DNA of 42,578 bases from Methanobacteriota archaeon (GTDB lineage: Bacteria > Bacteroidota > Bacteroidia > Flavobacteriales_D > Sanyastnellaceae). The stretch is taken from positions 1-42,578 of the forward strand of contig PBNL01000005.1 of the NCBI GenBank assembly GCA_002723115.1, given 5' to 3'. Each line of letters starts with the position of its first letter. The stretch's first letter is position 1. Under the pieces are notes generated by a model, which was not told where the DNA came from, did no database searches, and was given only the letters and a program-made list of their open reading frames with translations. A program made the translations under genes and the position numbers. Of the stretch, positions 17,436 to 26,888 are shown piece after piece.

Positions 17436-18686
17436 TTACTCCTCAGAGAGGTACTCCTCGATATCTGAAAACTTAAGGCCTAGTGTAAATCTTAGAGTAT
17501 TAGCCAGCGGGTTTTGCTGAGTTGTGCTAATCAAGTAACTAAGATCGATAGTGAACACGGTGTACTTGATTCCAGCTCCCATAGTCACAAACTGACGGTT
17601 ACCCTTTGAATAGTGCTCGTAGAAATATCCAGCTCTAAAGGCAAAAACGTCCAGGAATCCATACTCAAATCCTCCACCAATATTGATCTCTCTTAGCTCT
17701 TCCTTGAAAATCGAACCATCCTCGATGAGTGCGTTCCCGTCGTCGTCAAATGTCACAACACCAGGGGCGTCGTAGAAAGATTGAACTATTCCTGTTGCCA
17801 CACCAACGTTTGGATCATAACCACTTGCAATGGTGTTTGCGTCGTTTTGGTAGTAAACAGGTTGAGTTGGAACAAGGAGCTTATTGAAGTCTGTTGTGAA
17901 TGTTAGCGAGTTGTACTCGTCGATTTGGCTTTTGTAAGCAAAACCCATTCTCAGATTTGCTGGGATGAAATCCTGAGCTGCCGTTTCAGTGTAGCTCATC
18001 TTAGCACCAATGTTTGAGATATTCATTCCCCAGTTAAAGGCACCCTTCGAACCAAACCAATTTGCGTGCTTATTCGTGTAGAATAGACTCACATCTGCAG
18101 CCACAGAAATACCAGGCTTAGACTCAGCTCCCATAACATCTATGCCACCAGTAAGGTTTGAGTGAATAAATCTTCCAGCAACACCACCACTGAAATTGTC
18201 TGTGAATTTTTGAGAGTATCCTACATCTAAGCTCAATTCAGCGGGTTGGAAATCTCTGAGTGTCGTACCGTTTTGGTCAGTAAACGTAATGTTACCTAGG
18301 CTGAAGTATCTCAATGCGTAACCTACAGCTGATCTTTTGTTGATTTTGTCTACACCAGTTAGGTAAGCAAGATTCATATCATCAACCAATGCCCTTAACC
18401 AAGGAGCATAACTAAGGCTTACATCTAATTCGCTATCGAGGAATGCCATCTTTGCAGCATTCCAATGCATACTATTCGCATCAGGAGACAGTGCAACACC
18501 AGCATCACCCAACGCTCCTGATCTTGAATCCGGAGCAATCATCAAAAATGGTACTGCAGTGGTAATCGTGTTCAATTGAACAATCGCTGCAGCGTCACCC
18601 GGATCAAGTTGAGATTTGGCGCTTTGAGGAAGCAATGCCATTACTGCAATTGCTACACTCGTTCGTATTAGATGCGTTCTATTCAT
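17436..18686 (-). CDS. porV: Type IX secretion outer-membrane protein PorV
   Basis: FadL-like outer-membrane beta-barrel of the type IX system; it shuttles substrates from the translocon to the PorU attachment complex. A signal peptide ending near PQSAKSQ is followed by LNTITTAVPFLMIAPDSRSGALGDAG, a stretch highly conserved in PorV, then alternating barrel strands to a C-terminal LRFTLGLKF. I chose the ATG at 18686 (416 residues) over a TTG four codons upstream, because the TTG lies inside a promoter-like box. It lies directly after porU and before ispF. Confidence 0.93.
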   Translation of the reverse strand: MNRTHLIRTSVAIAVMALLPQSAKSQLDPGDAAAIVQLNTITTAVPFLMIAPDSRSGALGDAGVALSPDANSMHWNAAKMAFLDSELDVSLSYAPWLRALVDDMNLAYLTGVDKINKRSAVGYALRYFSLGNITFTDQNGTTLRDFQPAELSLDVGYSQKFTDNFSGGVAGRFIHSNLTGGIDVMGAESKPGISVAADVSLFYTNKHANWFGSKGAFNWGMNISNIGAKMSYTETAAQDFIPANLRMGFAYKSQIDEYNSLTFTTDFNKLLVPTQPVYYQNDANTIASGYDPNVGVATGIVQSFYDAPGVVTFDDDGNALIEDGSIFKEELREINIGGGFEYGFLDVFAFRAGYFYEHYSKGNRQFVTMGAGIKYTVFTIDLSYLISTTQQNPLANTLRFTLGLKFSDIEEYLSEE

Positions 18687-18695
18687 TAGGTCGTG

Positions 18696-18726
18696 CAAAT
18701 GTAGTCACGAGATTACTGCCCTACAA
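18696..18726 (-). promoter_or_regulatory. Promoter in front of porV, partly inside the porU 3' end
   Basis: TACATTTG (18703-18696) matches TAnnTTTG exactly, with TTG (18726-18724) 20 bases upstream, the expected spacing for the Bacteroidetes primary sigma factor. Only 9 bases separate the box from the porV ATG. The upstream element lies in the last codons of porU. Confidence 0.65.
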
Positions 18727-21700
18727 CGATTACTTTGCTACCGTATTGTGTGGAAGCTCCATTAATCGCAATTAATTCAATGTTAAACAGGTAAATTCCT
18801 CTATCCACCTTAGCTCCACCATCATTAGTTAGATCCCATTGGAAGAGATCCGTCCTTGATCCATGGGCATGTAAATCAGAAACATAGCTCTTCACAAACC
18901 TTCCCTCAGAGTCGAAGATGTCAATTCTCGCTTCAACGGCATTGCACTCCTGATTGTGAGAGAATCTGAAAGTGGTTTGGTCTACAGCAGGGTTGGGATA
19001 AGCAATAACCGCATCTAATGCAACTTCAAGAGAATTAACCACTATAAATTCAGTAGTTGCCGTAGCGCTGTTATTCTGCACATCCCAAACCTTCAATTCC
19101 AAGTGATGTGGCCCGTCCTCTAAATCCCTAAACGGGAATCTAACCGTTCCACTCTTGTAGGTATCAAGATCTGCTGCGAAATAGGAATTCAAGATGTATG
19201 GATTGTCATACTCTCCATCAAGTACAGCCTTTACATCATGCCCAATTCCATTACCAACAGTATTTATCCCACTTTCATCAAACACCCTAGCATATAGCCA
19301 TGGATCATCTGAAGTAATCCCTCCACTGATAAATAGAGTGTCATTCATATACAAATCTACCTCTGGTCCCTGGTCATCAATTTCTACATCATCAGATGTT
19401 CCTCCAATAATGAAATCCTCACTAGCACCGTGAGCATCAATCTCTCCACTAACTGCATAGCAACTTATACGCCCATTTCCATACGTATAATCGATGTCCC
19501 TTGGCACGACAAACTGGAAGCTAAAGACACCATTCACTACGCTTGCGAGTCCCTTATGTATCACATTACGGAACATGCTGTATGAAAATGCTCCTGCGAT
19601 ATCATCATTATCTAGAGTGCTAAGCTGCGAGCTTTTATCAAAAACCTTGGGATAAATCTTCCCAGTAAAATCACTTAGAGTATCCCCATTTTCACTCCCC
19701 ACATATCCGCTAATTGTAACTAAGTCCAAACTCTTAATCGTATCCGGAATTTCCGTGATGTAGATGTTCTCTGCAGGATAGGCAAGCATCATTGCCGGAT
19801 CGCCCAAGAGCGAGAAATTCCTCATGTTGACAGTACTCGTTACCTCATTGCTGTTCTTAGTGTCTTTACAGATATCGCCTAAGCAACGCATTTGGCCTGT
19901 CCCCTCATCCTCATCCAAAACAGTTTGGAAAAAAGCAGTGTTCAACTCCTGATTACCACCACTAAACACAGTCCTTGTAGTAGTTAAAGTGCCAACAGCT
20001 CCACCATTTGGGTTAAAAATCAGCATCTCACCAGCACTCTCCTCCTCTGGATCATCATACCTAGCAAGCTCACAAGTCGCTGTCATAAACACAGGCAACC
20101 TATTCATATTCGTCCACTCCCTAATTGTCGTCGTATTTAATATCCTCTCATGAGCCCAACCCCTAGCTCCACCATGACCTATATAATCAACAATCAACGC
20201 TCCCTCTTCTACCTTCCTCTGAATCTCAGCCTCAGCTTCATCATACCTCTCTCCTCCAGGTGTCGCCTCTTGCACATAAGCATCGGGGTAAATCTTTATG
20301 ATATCGTACTCATTATACTCCTCATTTACGTGATTAGAATGCACCTCACTATCTGACATATGACGCCAGCCATCGTTGTGATTCCCGTCTTGGTCATCAG
20401 TAACAAACAGGATCTTATTCCTCCAATCACCAAAAGTCGACGAAGCATCATCTCCCAAACAACTACTCACCCCAGCAGAATCCACTGGCGCCCCTAAATA
20501 CGTCTCAATCTTAGACACCATAGCAAGGGCATCACCCAAATCAGGAGCCGGAATCCTTCCCACACCAATCGACAACTTATCCCCAGGCGACTCCCCAAAC
20601 CCATCCTCTAACAAACCAAAATAATCATCCGTCACATAACTACTCACAGTACTTTCAGAATTGGCACTCTGAAAAGTCAATAGATCAACTCCGTCAGGAT
20701 TCAGGTTTCGGTTCAAATACGACCCATCCCCCATCAACAGCAGGTGCTTCGGCTCGTCTTCCGGCGATTCGGCCTTATCCCTCAACATCATCATCAACAT
20801 CTTCAACGCCGTTGGATCAGGCGACCCCGACGAAAAGCTATTCCAGACCTCCCTCTGATTCACCACTGCCACCCTCATCCCCTCATTAGAGTGTAGAGTC
20901 GCCAACCTGTACGCCGCCGAATCCAACACAGGCGACGTCAGAATCACCAAATCAATATCCTTCAGCGAATGCAAATCCGAATTCTCCACCCTACCCCTAG
21001 CCTCAACACCGTGAGCAGCTGAATTTCGGAAAGCCACAAACCTTCGTGTCGTATCAGCTAGAGCCTTAAACTCCAATTCCTCTCCATCGATTGAAATCTC
21101 ACACTTCCTTGGTGCAATGTGTTCAGTAACGTCCCAAACCTCATCAACATCAGACGCATCGTCCAGTATGTACTTAGCAATATTGCTAGGATCAGTATCA
21201 TGTGTTCCATTAAAGTGAAACTGTCCACCGTAAAATTTCAACTCCTGCTCGGCCTGAACTCTAACGTAATCAATCCAACCTTGGGCTTCTTCGTTTCCAG
21301 GATTAAATGACATTTCTACAGTCACACCATCCCCTTCCAATGGAGCCTTGATTTGAAGTATCCTCTTCTGAGCGATCAAAAGACTACTCTCAGTCAAACT
21401 AATGTCAGAAGTAGTGTACGACTCTCCAACACAAGACATCGTATAGTCACTCGTCGAGCCAAGAGTCCTTCCTGCAATCCTAGATTCTACATACCCCGAA
21501 TCGCCAACAAGATTTGGCAAGTCGAAATAAAAACTGAAAATCTGAGAACCTAAGAAAGTAAAGTGCTCGTTGTAAAACTCCCTTCCAGACTTTGCAAGGT
21601 TTACAGTTTCGACTTCGTGAAATCTTCGCGCCCAATGAGAGTCATGGCTTTCAGTCGAAGTGCCTTCTATTTGTGTAGTTTCTATACGGCTACCCTCTAA

Positions 21701-22555
21701 GTTTGGCGCACCATCAAGGCGCATAAAATAAAACGCAGTATCGCTCCAAGAATGAAGGTTATGACTCCACCTTTCATCATCCTCGTCATATTCCCAGTCA
21801 TTTACACCTGAAGCATGGAAGAAAACAACATCACCTTGATTGAATTTACCATCACCCTCTCCAATAGTTTTAATCGGTAATAATGGCAGGTCTAAAGGCC
21901 TTTCAACATCATTTTCAAAAGGCAGTTGTCGTCCTCCTCCACCAAAGAGCTGAATACTAGCAAAATCAACTGTATCAGGGTCTATTCCTGATGCAACCAA
22001 ATCTGAATATTCGATTCTATGCACACCTTCTTTGCTAGTGGCAAATTTGATCCAACTTCCTTGAGAAAGAGCAGAGTGTTCTGGCCAATCTCTTTGAATT
22101 CGATTGTGCAATGCTGGAGACGAAGCTATGATTGCTTCCAACGATGTAAGTCTTTGAAGTTGCTCCCCTGATTTTCTGAACGCTGGCAATCTAACCTGAG
22201 CATAAAAATCTCCAGTGTTAGCGCCTCTTACAACCCTCCATTCGGGTCTTATAACAGTAAAATCATCTCCTACCTCACTCTCATCACCATCAAAATTTTC
22301 CCATTGAAAAATTTCATCAAGCACTTCAACTCCTGTCCATTGATGTGAAATCTCAAATTCTACTATTACAGTTGGTGAGATTTTGTCTAGAATTTCAGAT
22401 TGCTGCTCAAGGGTCCAAGCAACTTCTATCACCTCGGTGCCATCTTGCGCAAAGATCTGATTTTCACCAAAGTAAAAGGCGCAAAAAACAAGGATTATTA
22501 TTGAGAACACACGATTGAGTGTGCATATCCTTTTATTTTTTGCGTCGATGCTCAT
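18713..22555 (-). CDS. porU: Type IX secretion sortase PorU
   Basis: Cell-surface cysteine protease that removes the C-terminal signal of type IX cargo and attaches the cargo to the surface. I chose the ATG at 22555 (1280 residues); a GTG eight codons upstream is the alternative. Counting from that GTG: signal peptide to about residue 45; a beta-rich N-terminal half; a gingipain-like C25 peptidase domain (about 543-935) with catalytic His802 in DYIGHGGARG and Cys836 in TATCELARYD; then Ig-like modules and a terminal AYPNPAVDQTTFRF ... DRGIYLFNIEL domain like a type IX C-terminal domain. PorU is known to carry such a domain. The middle (about 20100-21000) has G-ending-rich codon use unlike the ends. 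Confidence 0.95.
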   Translation of the reverse strand: MSIDAKNKRICTLNRVFSIIILVFCAFYFGENQIFAQDGTEVIEVAWTLEQQSEILDKISPTVIVEFEISHQWTGVEVLDEIFQWENFDGDESEVGDDFTVIRPEWRVVRGANTGDFYAQVRLPAFRKSGEQLQRLTSLEAIIASSPALHNRIQRDWPEHSALSQGSWIKFATSKEGVHRIEYSDLVASGIDPDTVDFASIQLFGGGGRQLPFENDVERPLDLPLLPIKTIGEGDGKFNQGDVVFFHASGVNDWEYDEDDERWSHNLHSWSDTAFYFMRLDGAPNLEGSRIETTQIEGTSTESHDSHWARRFHEVETVNLAKSGREFYNEHFTFLGSQIFSFYFDLPNLVGDSGYVESRIAGRTLGSTSDYTMSCVGESYTTSDISLTESSLLIAQKRILQIKAPLEGDGVTVEMSFNPGNEEAQGWIDYVRVQAEQELKFYGGQFHFNGTHDTDPSNIAKYILDDASDVDEVWDVTEHIAPRKCEISIDGEELEFKALADTTRRFVAFRNSAAHGVEARGRVENSDLHSLKDIDLVILTSPVLDSAAYRLATLHSNEGMRVAVVNQREVWNSFSSGSPDPTALKMLMMMLRDKAESPEDEPKHLLLMGDGSYLNRNLNPDGVDLLTFQSANSESTVSSYVTDDYFGLLEDGFGESPGDKLSIGVGRIPAPDLGDALAMVSKIETYLGAPVDSAGVSSCLGDDASSTFGDWRNKILFVTDDQDGNHNDGWRHMSDSEVHSNHVNEEYNEYDIIKIYPDAYVQEATPGGERYDEAEAEIQRKVEEGALIVDYIGHGGARGWAHERILNTTTIREWTNMNRLPVFMTATCELARYDDPEEESAGEMLIFNPNGGAVGTLTTTRTVFSGGNQELNTAFFQTVLDEDEGTGQMRCLGDICKDTKNSNEVTSTVNMRNFSLLGDPAMMLAYPAENIYITEIPDTIKSLDLVTISGYVGSENGDTLSDFTGKIYPKVFDKSSQLSTLDNDDIAGAFSYSMFRNVIHKGLASVVNGVFSFQFVVPRDIDYTYGNGRISCYAVSGEIDAHGASEDFIIGGTSDDVEIDDQGPEVDLYMNDTLFISGGITSDDPWLYARVFDESGINTVGNGIGHDVKAVLDGEYDNPYILNSYFAADLDTYKSGTVRFPFRDLEDGPHHLELKVWDVQNNSATATTEFIVVNSLEVALDAVIAYPNPAVDQTTFRFSHNQECNAVEARIDIFDSEGRFVKSYVSDLHAHGSRTDLFQWDLTNDGGAKVDRGIYLFNIELIAINGASTQYGSKVIVVGQ

Positions 22556-22676
22556 AAGATTATTGCCAAATTTCGGCACGAATCACGGAATTAACGTCAT
22601 TTAATTGTGGTTATTGTTAAAGCGCCTGTATTGCGCCCGCTTTGAGAATTATCCATAAAGTGTGATGTAATTTTTG

Positions 22677-22684
22677 TATACTTG
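22677..22684 (+). promoter_or_regulatory. Possible -7 box for the porP/sprF-like gene
   Basis: TATACTTG has one mismatch to TAnnTTTG and ends 8 bases before the ATG at 22693. No TTG is seen 20 bases upstream. The 137-base region between the porU ATG and this gene holds no other gene and must carry promoters for both directions. Confidence 0.35.
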
Positions 22685-22692
22685 TAGGTTCA

Positions 22693-23724
22693 ATGGGAAC
22701 CTCTATGTTGAAAATGAAACTGAAAAATATAATTCGCTACACGCTCCTTGCGTTTGTTCTAGCTGCTGGTGTTGCAAATGAAGCACAAGCACAGGATCCT
22801 GAGTTCACTCAGTATTACGCGAATCCCCTATTCCTAAATCCAGCCTTCGCGGGTTCGGATCGTTGTCCTCGAATGGTAATGTCTTACCGTAACCAATGGC
22901 CAGCTATGAGTGGCAATTACGTTACTCAAGCTGTATCATATGATCAACACTTGAATTCTATTCAAGGCGGATTAGGATTAACTGTATTACACGACCAAGC
23001 TGGTCAAAACACTCTACAGACTACGAGAATTACTGGAATGTATGCGTACCAGCAAAGCCTAACTAGAAAACTTAGCCTACGTGCAGCACTTGAAGCTAGT
23101 TATTTCCAAAAAGCTCTTGATTGGAGTAATTTGACATTTGGAGATATGATTGATCCAAGAAGAGGATTTATCTATGAAACTCAAGACACACCTAGAGGAG
23201 GTAAGGTTCAAAATGTGGACTTCGGTGCAGGATTACTACTATTCACTCCTAAACTTCACTTAGGTTTTGCTGCTCATCACTTGAATGAGCCAAACGAAAG
23301 CCTTGTAGTTGGTTTAAGTAGACTTCCAATGAAGCTTACTGTTCACGGAGGTGGTAAGTTCCCCATTAAGAAAAACATTAAAAACGAAGTGCTCGCTTCT
23401 ATTTCTCCAAACTTCTTATTCCGCAAGCAAGGAGAATTCACACAAGCAAACACTGGTCTATTCGTAAACAAAGGGCCTTTGTTCGGAGGTGTTTGGTACA
23501 GAGGTATGTTTATCGCAAGGGATGAAAATCCATTGTACAAGGATGCACTTATAGCAGTAATTGGAATTGAATCAGATATAATGAGATTTGGCTACAGCTA
23601 CGACATTACGATTTCTGATTTAACACCTGCTACTGGTGGTGCTCACGAATTGAGCATGACATTGAAATTTGACTGTAAATCGAAAAAAGGCAAGTTCCGC
23701 AAAATACCTTGCCCGACTTTCTAG
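22693..23724 (+). CDS. Type IX secretion membrane protein, PorP/SprF family
   Basis: Outer-membrane beta-barrel of the PorP/SprF family, associated with type IX secretion and gliding. The 343-residue protein has a signal peptide ending ANEAQAQ and the family-defining DPEFTQYYANPLFLNPAFAGS; a run of barrel-like strands follows, with GGLGLTVLHDQAGQNT and FGYSYDITISDLTP, before a basic C-terminus ending in a Cys-containing tail. Alternative in-frame starts exist at 22705 and 22714. It is divergent from porU and 47 bases upstream of gldJ, which fits co-expression with gldJ. Whether it is PorP itself or a substrate-specific SprF paralogue cannot be decided here. Confidence 0.92.
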   Translation: MGTSMLKMKLKNIIRYTLLAFVLAAGVANEAQAQDPEFTQYYANPLFLNPAFAGSDRCPRMVMSYRNQWPAMSGNYVTQAVSYDQHLNSIQGGLGLTVLHDQAGQNTLQTTRITGMYAYQQSLTRKLSLRAALEASYFQKALDWSNLTFGDMIDPRRGFIYETQDTPRGGKVQNVDFGAGLLLFTPKLHLGFAAHHLNEPNESLVVGLSRLPMKLTVHGGGKFPIKKNIKNEVLASISPNFLFRKQGEFTQANTGLFVNKGPLFGGVWYRGMFIARDENPLYKDALIAVIGIESDIMRFGYSYDITISDLTPATGGAHELSMTLKFDCKSKKGKFRKIPCPTF

Positions 23725-23771
23725 TTATATAACTGCAAGAACTAAGAACTAGATCATCAACCCTATTTAAG

Positions 23772-25520
23772 ATGAAATTGAAACTACATACTACACTGAT
23801 TGCTTCACTTGGCTTTATGATAGCCTTGTCGGGTTGTTACCGAGAACGTTCGGGTGCAACTGGATGGAAGTACAACAAAACTGACAACGGTGGGTTCGAG
23901 AAGGCTGCCTTCTACGAGCAACAAACTGGACCAGGTCTAATCTTTGTTGAAGGTGGAACCTTTACAATGGGTCAGGTAGAAGATGACTTGACAAACAACT
24001 GGGACAATTCTCCAAGAAGAGTAACTGTAAGTTCATTCTACATGGATGAGACTGAGGTAACGAATATGTTTTGGTTAGAATACCTAGAGTGGTTAGAAAG
24101 AATTTACGGCAACAGCTTCCCTGAAATTGTAGAAAGAGCTCTGCCAGACACATTAGCTTGGAGAGAGAAGCTTGCTTACAATGAGCCAATGGTAAATTAC
24201 TACCTACGTCACCCAGCATACAGAGACTACCCAGTTGTTGGAGTAAGCTGGAGACAAGCAACTGACTTCTGTAAGTGGAGAACAGATCGTGTAAACGAAA
24301 ACATTCTTGTACAAGAAGGTCTTTTCGTTCACAATCCTGAATCTCAAATGGATGAAGAGCACTTTACAACTGAAACTTACTTCAATCGTCAATACGTAGG
24401 TGAACGTGATGCTGAAGGTGTAACTGATTACAGTCCAAACTCAAGCGGATACCGTGATATTAGAATGGAAGATGGTCTCTTGCTTCCAGACTACAGATTA
24501 CCTACTGAGGCTGAGTGGGAGTACGCTGCTTTAGGCCTTATTGGCAATAGCTATGGCGAATTAATTGAAGAACGTAGAACTTACCCTTGGGATGGTCACT
24601 ACATCCGTAATGACAAGACTCGTGATAAGGGATATGGAGATGTAAATGCCAACTTTGTAAAAGGACGAGGTGATTACATGGGTGTAGCAGGATCACTTGA
24701 TGACTTTGCTGACATTACTGCTCAAGTTAGAGCTTATGCACCAAACGATTACGGTCTATTTAACATGGCTGGAAATGTTAACGAGTGGGTAATGGATGTA
24801 TATCGTCCTCTATCAACTTTAGATTCAGAGGAATTCCGTCCTTTCCGTGGCAACAATTACCAGACTATGGTTAAGAATCCTGAAGGAAAGCCTGCTGACA
24901 AATATGACTACGTAGTTTACGATATCCCTAGCACTATAGAATTCTTAGGTGATTTTAGAAATAAGCTAGGGTCTTCTGCTGTTACACCAGAGGATGACGA
25001 GTTGATGAATAGCTTAGAACTTAAGTTTGAAGAAGCTCAGGAAACTCAAAACAAGAAGCAAGAGGAAGAAGCCCAAACTCTTATGGCAGAAGCTCTTGAA
25101 CTTATTGTAGACAGTGAAGCTCTTGTTGCTGCAGATCTTAGAAAAGGAATGAGCAAGAACATTATTGCTGTACCTGGCGACATGAAGTTCCGCGATGTTA
25201 CTGTTGAAGAAAATATCAATAGAAGCAATTACAGAGAAGCAAACAACATCGATTACTTAGATGGAGACTTCAATAGTTCTATTGCATTCGGTCAAGGTGA
25301 TGAAGGAAAAGCAGACCAAAACAGAATGTATGATTACGGCTCATCTTCTCTTGTAAACAACGAATCTAGAGTTTATAAAGGTGGCGGATGGGATGACAGA
25401 GCTTACTGGTTAGTTCCTGGTACTCGTAGATTCTTAGATGAGAACCAATCTTCAGCTTCTATTGGATTTAGATGCGCTATGACAAGAGTTGGTACTCCTG
25501 TTCCATATGGTGGACACTAA
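23772..25520 (+). CDS. gldJ: Gliding motility lipoprotein GldJ
   Basis: Lipoprotein needed for gliding and type IX secretion in Flavobacteria. The 582 residues start with a lipoprotein signal, lipobox ALSGC (Cys22), followed by ATGWKYNKTDNGGFE, the GldJ-type start. A formylglycine-generating-enzyme-like fold is seen in two parts: about 53-345 (VEGGTFTMG, DETEVTN, RLPTEAEWEYAA, NMAGNVNEWVMD) and about 530-575 (GGGWDDRAYW, SIGFRCAM). They are separated by about 180 residues that include a Glu-rich predicted coiled coil (about 404-450). GldK shares the fold but differs in the N-terminal segment; position before murF supports gldJ. Confidence 0.9.
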   Translation: MKLKLHTTLIASLGFMIALSGCYRERSGATGWKYNKTDNGGFEKAAFYEQQTGPGLIFVEGGTFTMGQVEDDLTNNWDNSPRRVTVSSFYMDETEVTNMFWLEYLEWLERIYGNSFPEIVERALPDTLAWREKLAYNEPMVNYYLRHPAYRDYPVVGVSWRQATDFCKWRTDRVNENILVQEGLFVHNPESQMDEEHFTTETYFNRQYVGERDAEGVTDYSPNSSGYRDIRMEDGLLLPDYRLPTEAEWEYAALGLIGNSYGELIEERRTYPWDGHYIRNDKTRDKGYGDVNANFVKGRGDYMGVAGSLDDFADITAQVRAYAPNDYGLFNMAGNVNEWVMDVYRPLSTLDSEEFRPFRGNNYQTMVKNPEGKPADKYDYVVYDIPSTIEFLGDFRNKLGSSAVTPEDDELMNSLELKFEEAQETQNKKQEEEAQTLMAEALELIVDSEALVAADLRKGMSKNIIAVPGDMKFRDVTVEENINRSNYREANNIDYLDGDFNSSIAFGQGDEGKADQNRMYDYGSSSLVNNESRVYKGGGWDDRAYWLVPGTRRFLDENQSSASIGFRCAMTRVGTPVPYGGH

Positions 25521-25540
25521 CAACTGAATAACTTTTGTGA

Positions 25541-25575
25541 AGCCCTGATGTTCTTAAAGCATCGGGGCTTTTCTT
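25541..25575 (+). terminator. Intrinsic terminator after gldJ
   Basis: Arms AGCCCTGATG (25541-25550) and CATCGGGGCT (25560-25569) form a 10-bp stem with one G-U pair and a 9-base loop. TTTTCTTT follows. This is a strong classical terminator, 20 bases after the gldJ stop, and it isolates murF from gldJ. Confidence 0.9.
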
Positions 25576-25591
25576 TGTATTGATTTAAGCT

Positions 25592-26875
25592 ATGTCGTCT
25601 ACAGAACTTCTCGATTTATTTTTAAGTGCTCCAAATGGAGTGACTACTGATACTAGAATGTGTCGAGAGGGGATGCTGTTTTTTGCCCTAAAAGGAGAAA
25701 ACTTTGATGGAAATCAATATGCTTTAGAAGCTTTAGAAGCAGGATGCATAGCTGCAATTGTCGACGACCCTACCCTAGAAGACCAAACCAACATTTTCCT
25801 CGTCAATGACGTTCTTGAATCACTTCAAGGGCTAGCAAGAGAATACAGGAGAACATTTGATATACCAGTTCTAGGCTTAACCGGATCTAATGGTAAAACC
25901 ACTACCAAAGAACTAATTACATCTGTATTGTCTGAAAAATTCAAGGTTCATTCAACTAAAGGAAATCTCAATAATCACATTGGAGTTCCTCTAACAATTC
26001 TTTCAGCTCCTAAGGACACTGAAATACTGGTTGTTGAAATGGGAGCAAATCACATTGGTGAAATTGCTACACTATGTTCAATAGCAGAACCTAGCTGTGG
26101 ACTAATCACAAATATTGGGCGAGCACACCTTGAGGGGTTTGGAGGTATTGAGGGTGTTAAGAAAGGAAAAGGGGAATTGTTCGATTTCTTAAGAGCAACG
26201 AGTGGCTTTGCTTTTGTCAATGCTAATCACGACGCATTATTAGAAATTTCTAAAGATCTCAATTGCACATACTATGGAAATGCTTTACACGAACCTTTAG
26301 CTAGGTTTGTTGAAGGAGATAGCAGGTCTTTTGTTTGGTCTCAAGAAGGGTTAAAAAGTGATGCATTGTCTGTTCAACTAGAAGGTGATTACAATCTCGA
26401 CAATATCACAACAGCAATTACAATAGGCCTTCATTTTGGTGTTCACAGAGATTCAATTGGAAAGGCAATATCAGAATACTCTCCAACTAATAACAGATCT
26501 CAAACAACCCAAACCGAGCACAACTCTATTCTTCTAGATGCATACAATGCTAACCCTTCAAGCATGACGGGAGCTCTAGAATCTTTCGCTAGGAACATTG
26601 AAGGAGACAAACTTGTTGTTTTAGGGGATATGAGGGAATTGGGTATCTACTCTCATGAAGCTCATAAAGAAATAGTAGGTCTATGTGATAGGCTTGGGCT
26701 TGATGCAATTTTTGTAGGGGAAGAATTTTTTGCTGTGAATGATGGTGGTGGGAGATTCTATGCAAACACAGAGGACCTTAGAAAGGTTTGGGAAGTTGAA
26801 ATTATTAAAGACAAAACCATTCTACTCAAAGGAAGCAGGGGAATGAGAATGGAACAACTACTCCCCCTACTCTGA
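25592..26875 (+). CDS. murF: UDP-N-acetylmuramoyl-tripeptide--D-Ala-D-Ala ligase
   Basis: Adds D-Ala-D-Ala to the peptidoglycan precursor in the cytoplasm. The 427 residues carry the MurF N-terminal domain (TDTRMCREGMLFFALKGENFDGNQYA), the Mur-ligase P-loop GLTGSNGKTTTKE (about 95-107), EMGANHIGEI, and the C-terminal domain with LDAYNANPSSM and LGDMRELG. GldJ-murF adjacency is seen in other Flavobacteriia, although here a terminator stands between them. No clear TAnnTTTG box is visible in the short gap after that terminator. Confidence 0.96.
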   Translation: MSSTELLDLFLSAPNGVTTDTRMCREGMLFFALKGENFDGNQYALEALEAGCIAAIVDDPTLEDQTNIFLVNDVLESLQGLAREYRRTFDIPVLGLTGSNGKTTTKELITSVLSEKFKVHSTKGNLNNHIGVPLTILSAPKDTEILVVEMGANHIGEIATLCSIAEPSCGLITNIGRAHLEGFGGIEGVKKGKGELFDFLRATSGFAFVNANHDALLEISKDLNCTYYGNALHEPLARFVEGDSRSFVWSQEGLKSDALSVQLEGDYNLDNITTAITIGLHFGVHRDSIGKAISEYSPTNNRSQTTQTEHNSILLDAYNANPSSMTGALESFARNIEGDKLVVLGDMRELGIYSHEAHKEIVGLCDRLGLDAIFVGEEFFAVNDGGGRFYANTEDLRKVWEVEIIKDKTILLKGSRGMRMEQLLPLL

Positions 26876-26888
26876 TTATCTTTAGACC

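Noticed and set aside
23723-23734. 12-bp palindrome AGTTATATAACT after the porP/sprF-like gene
   Set aside because: AT-rich palindromes of this length are expected by chance; it has no T-run and no GC stem, so it is not called a terminator.
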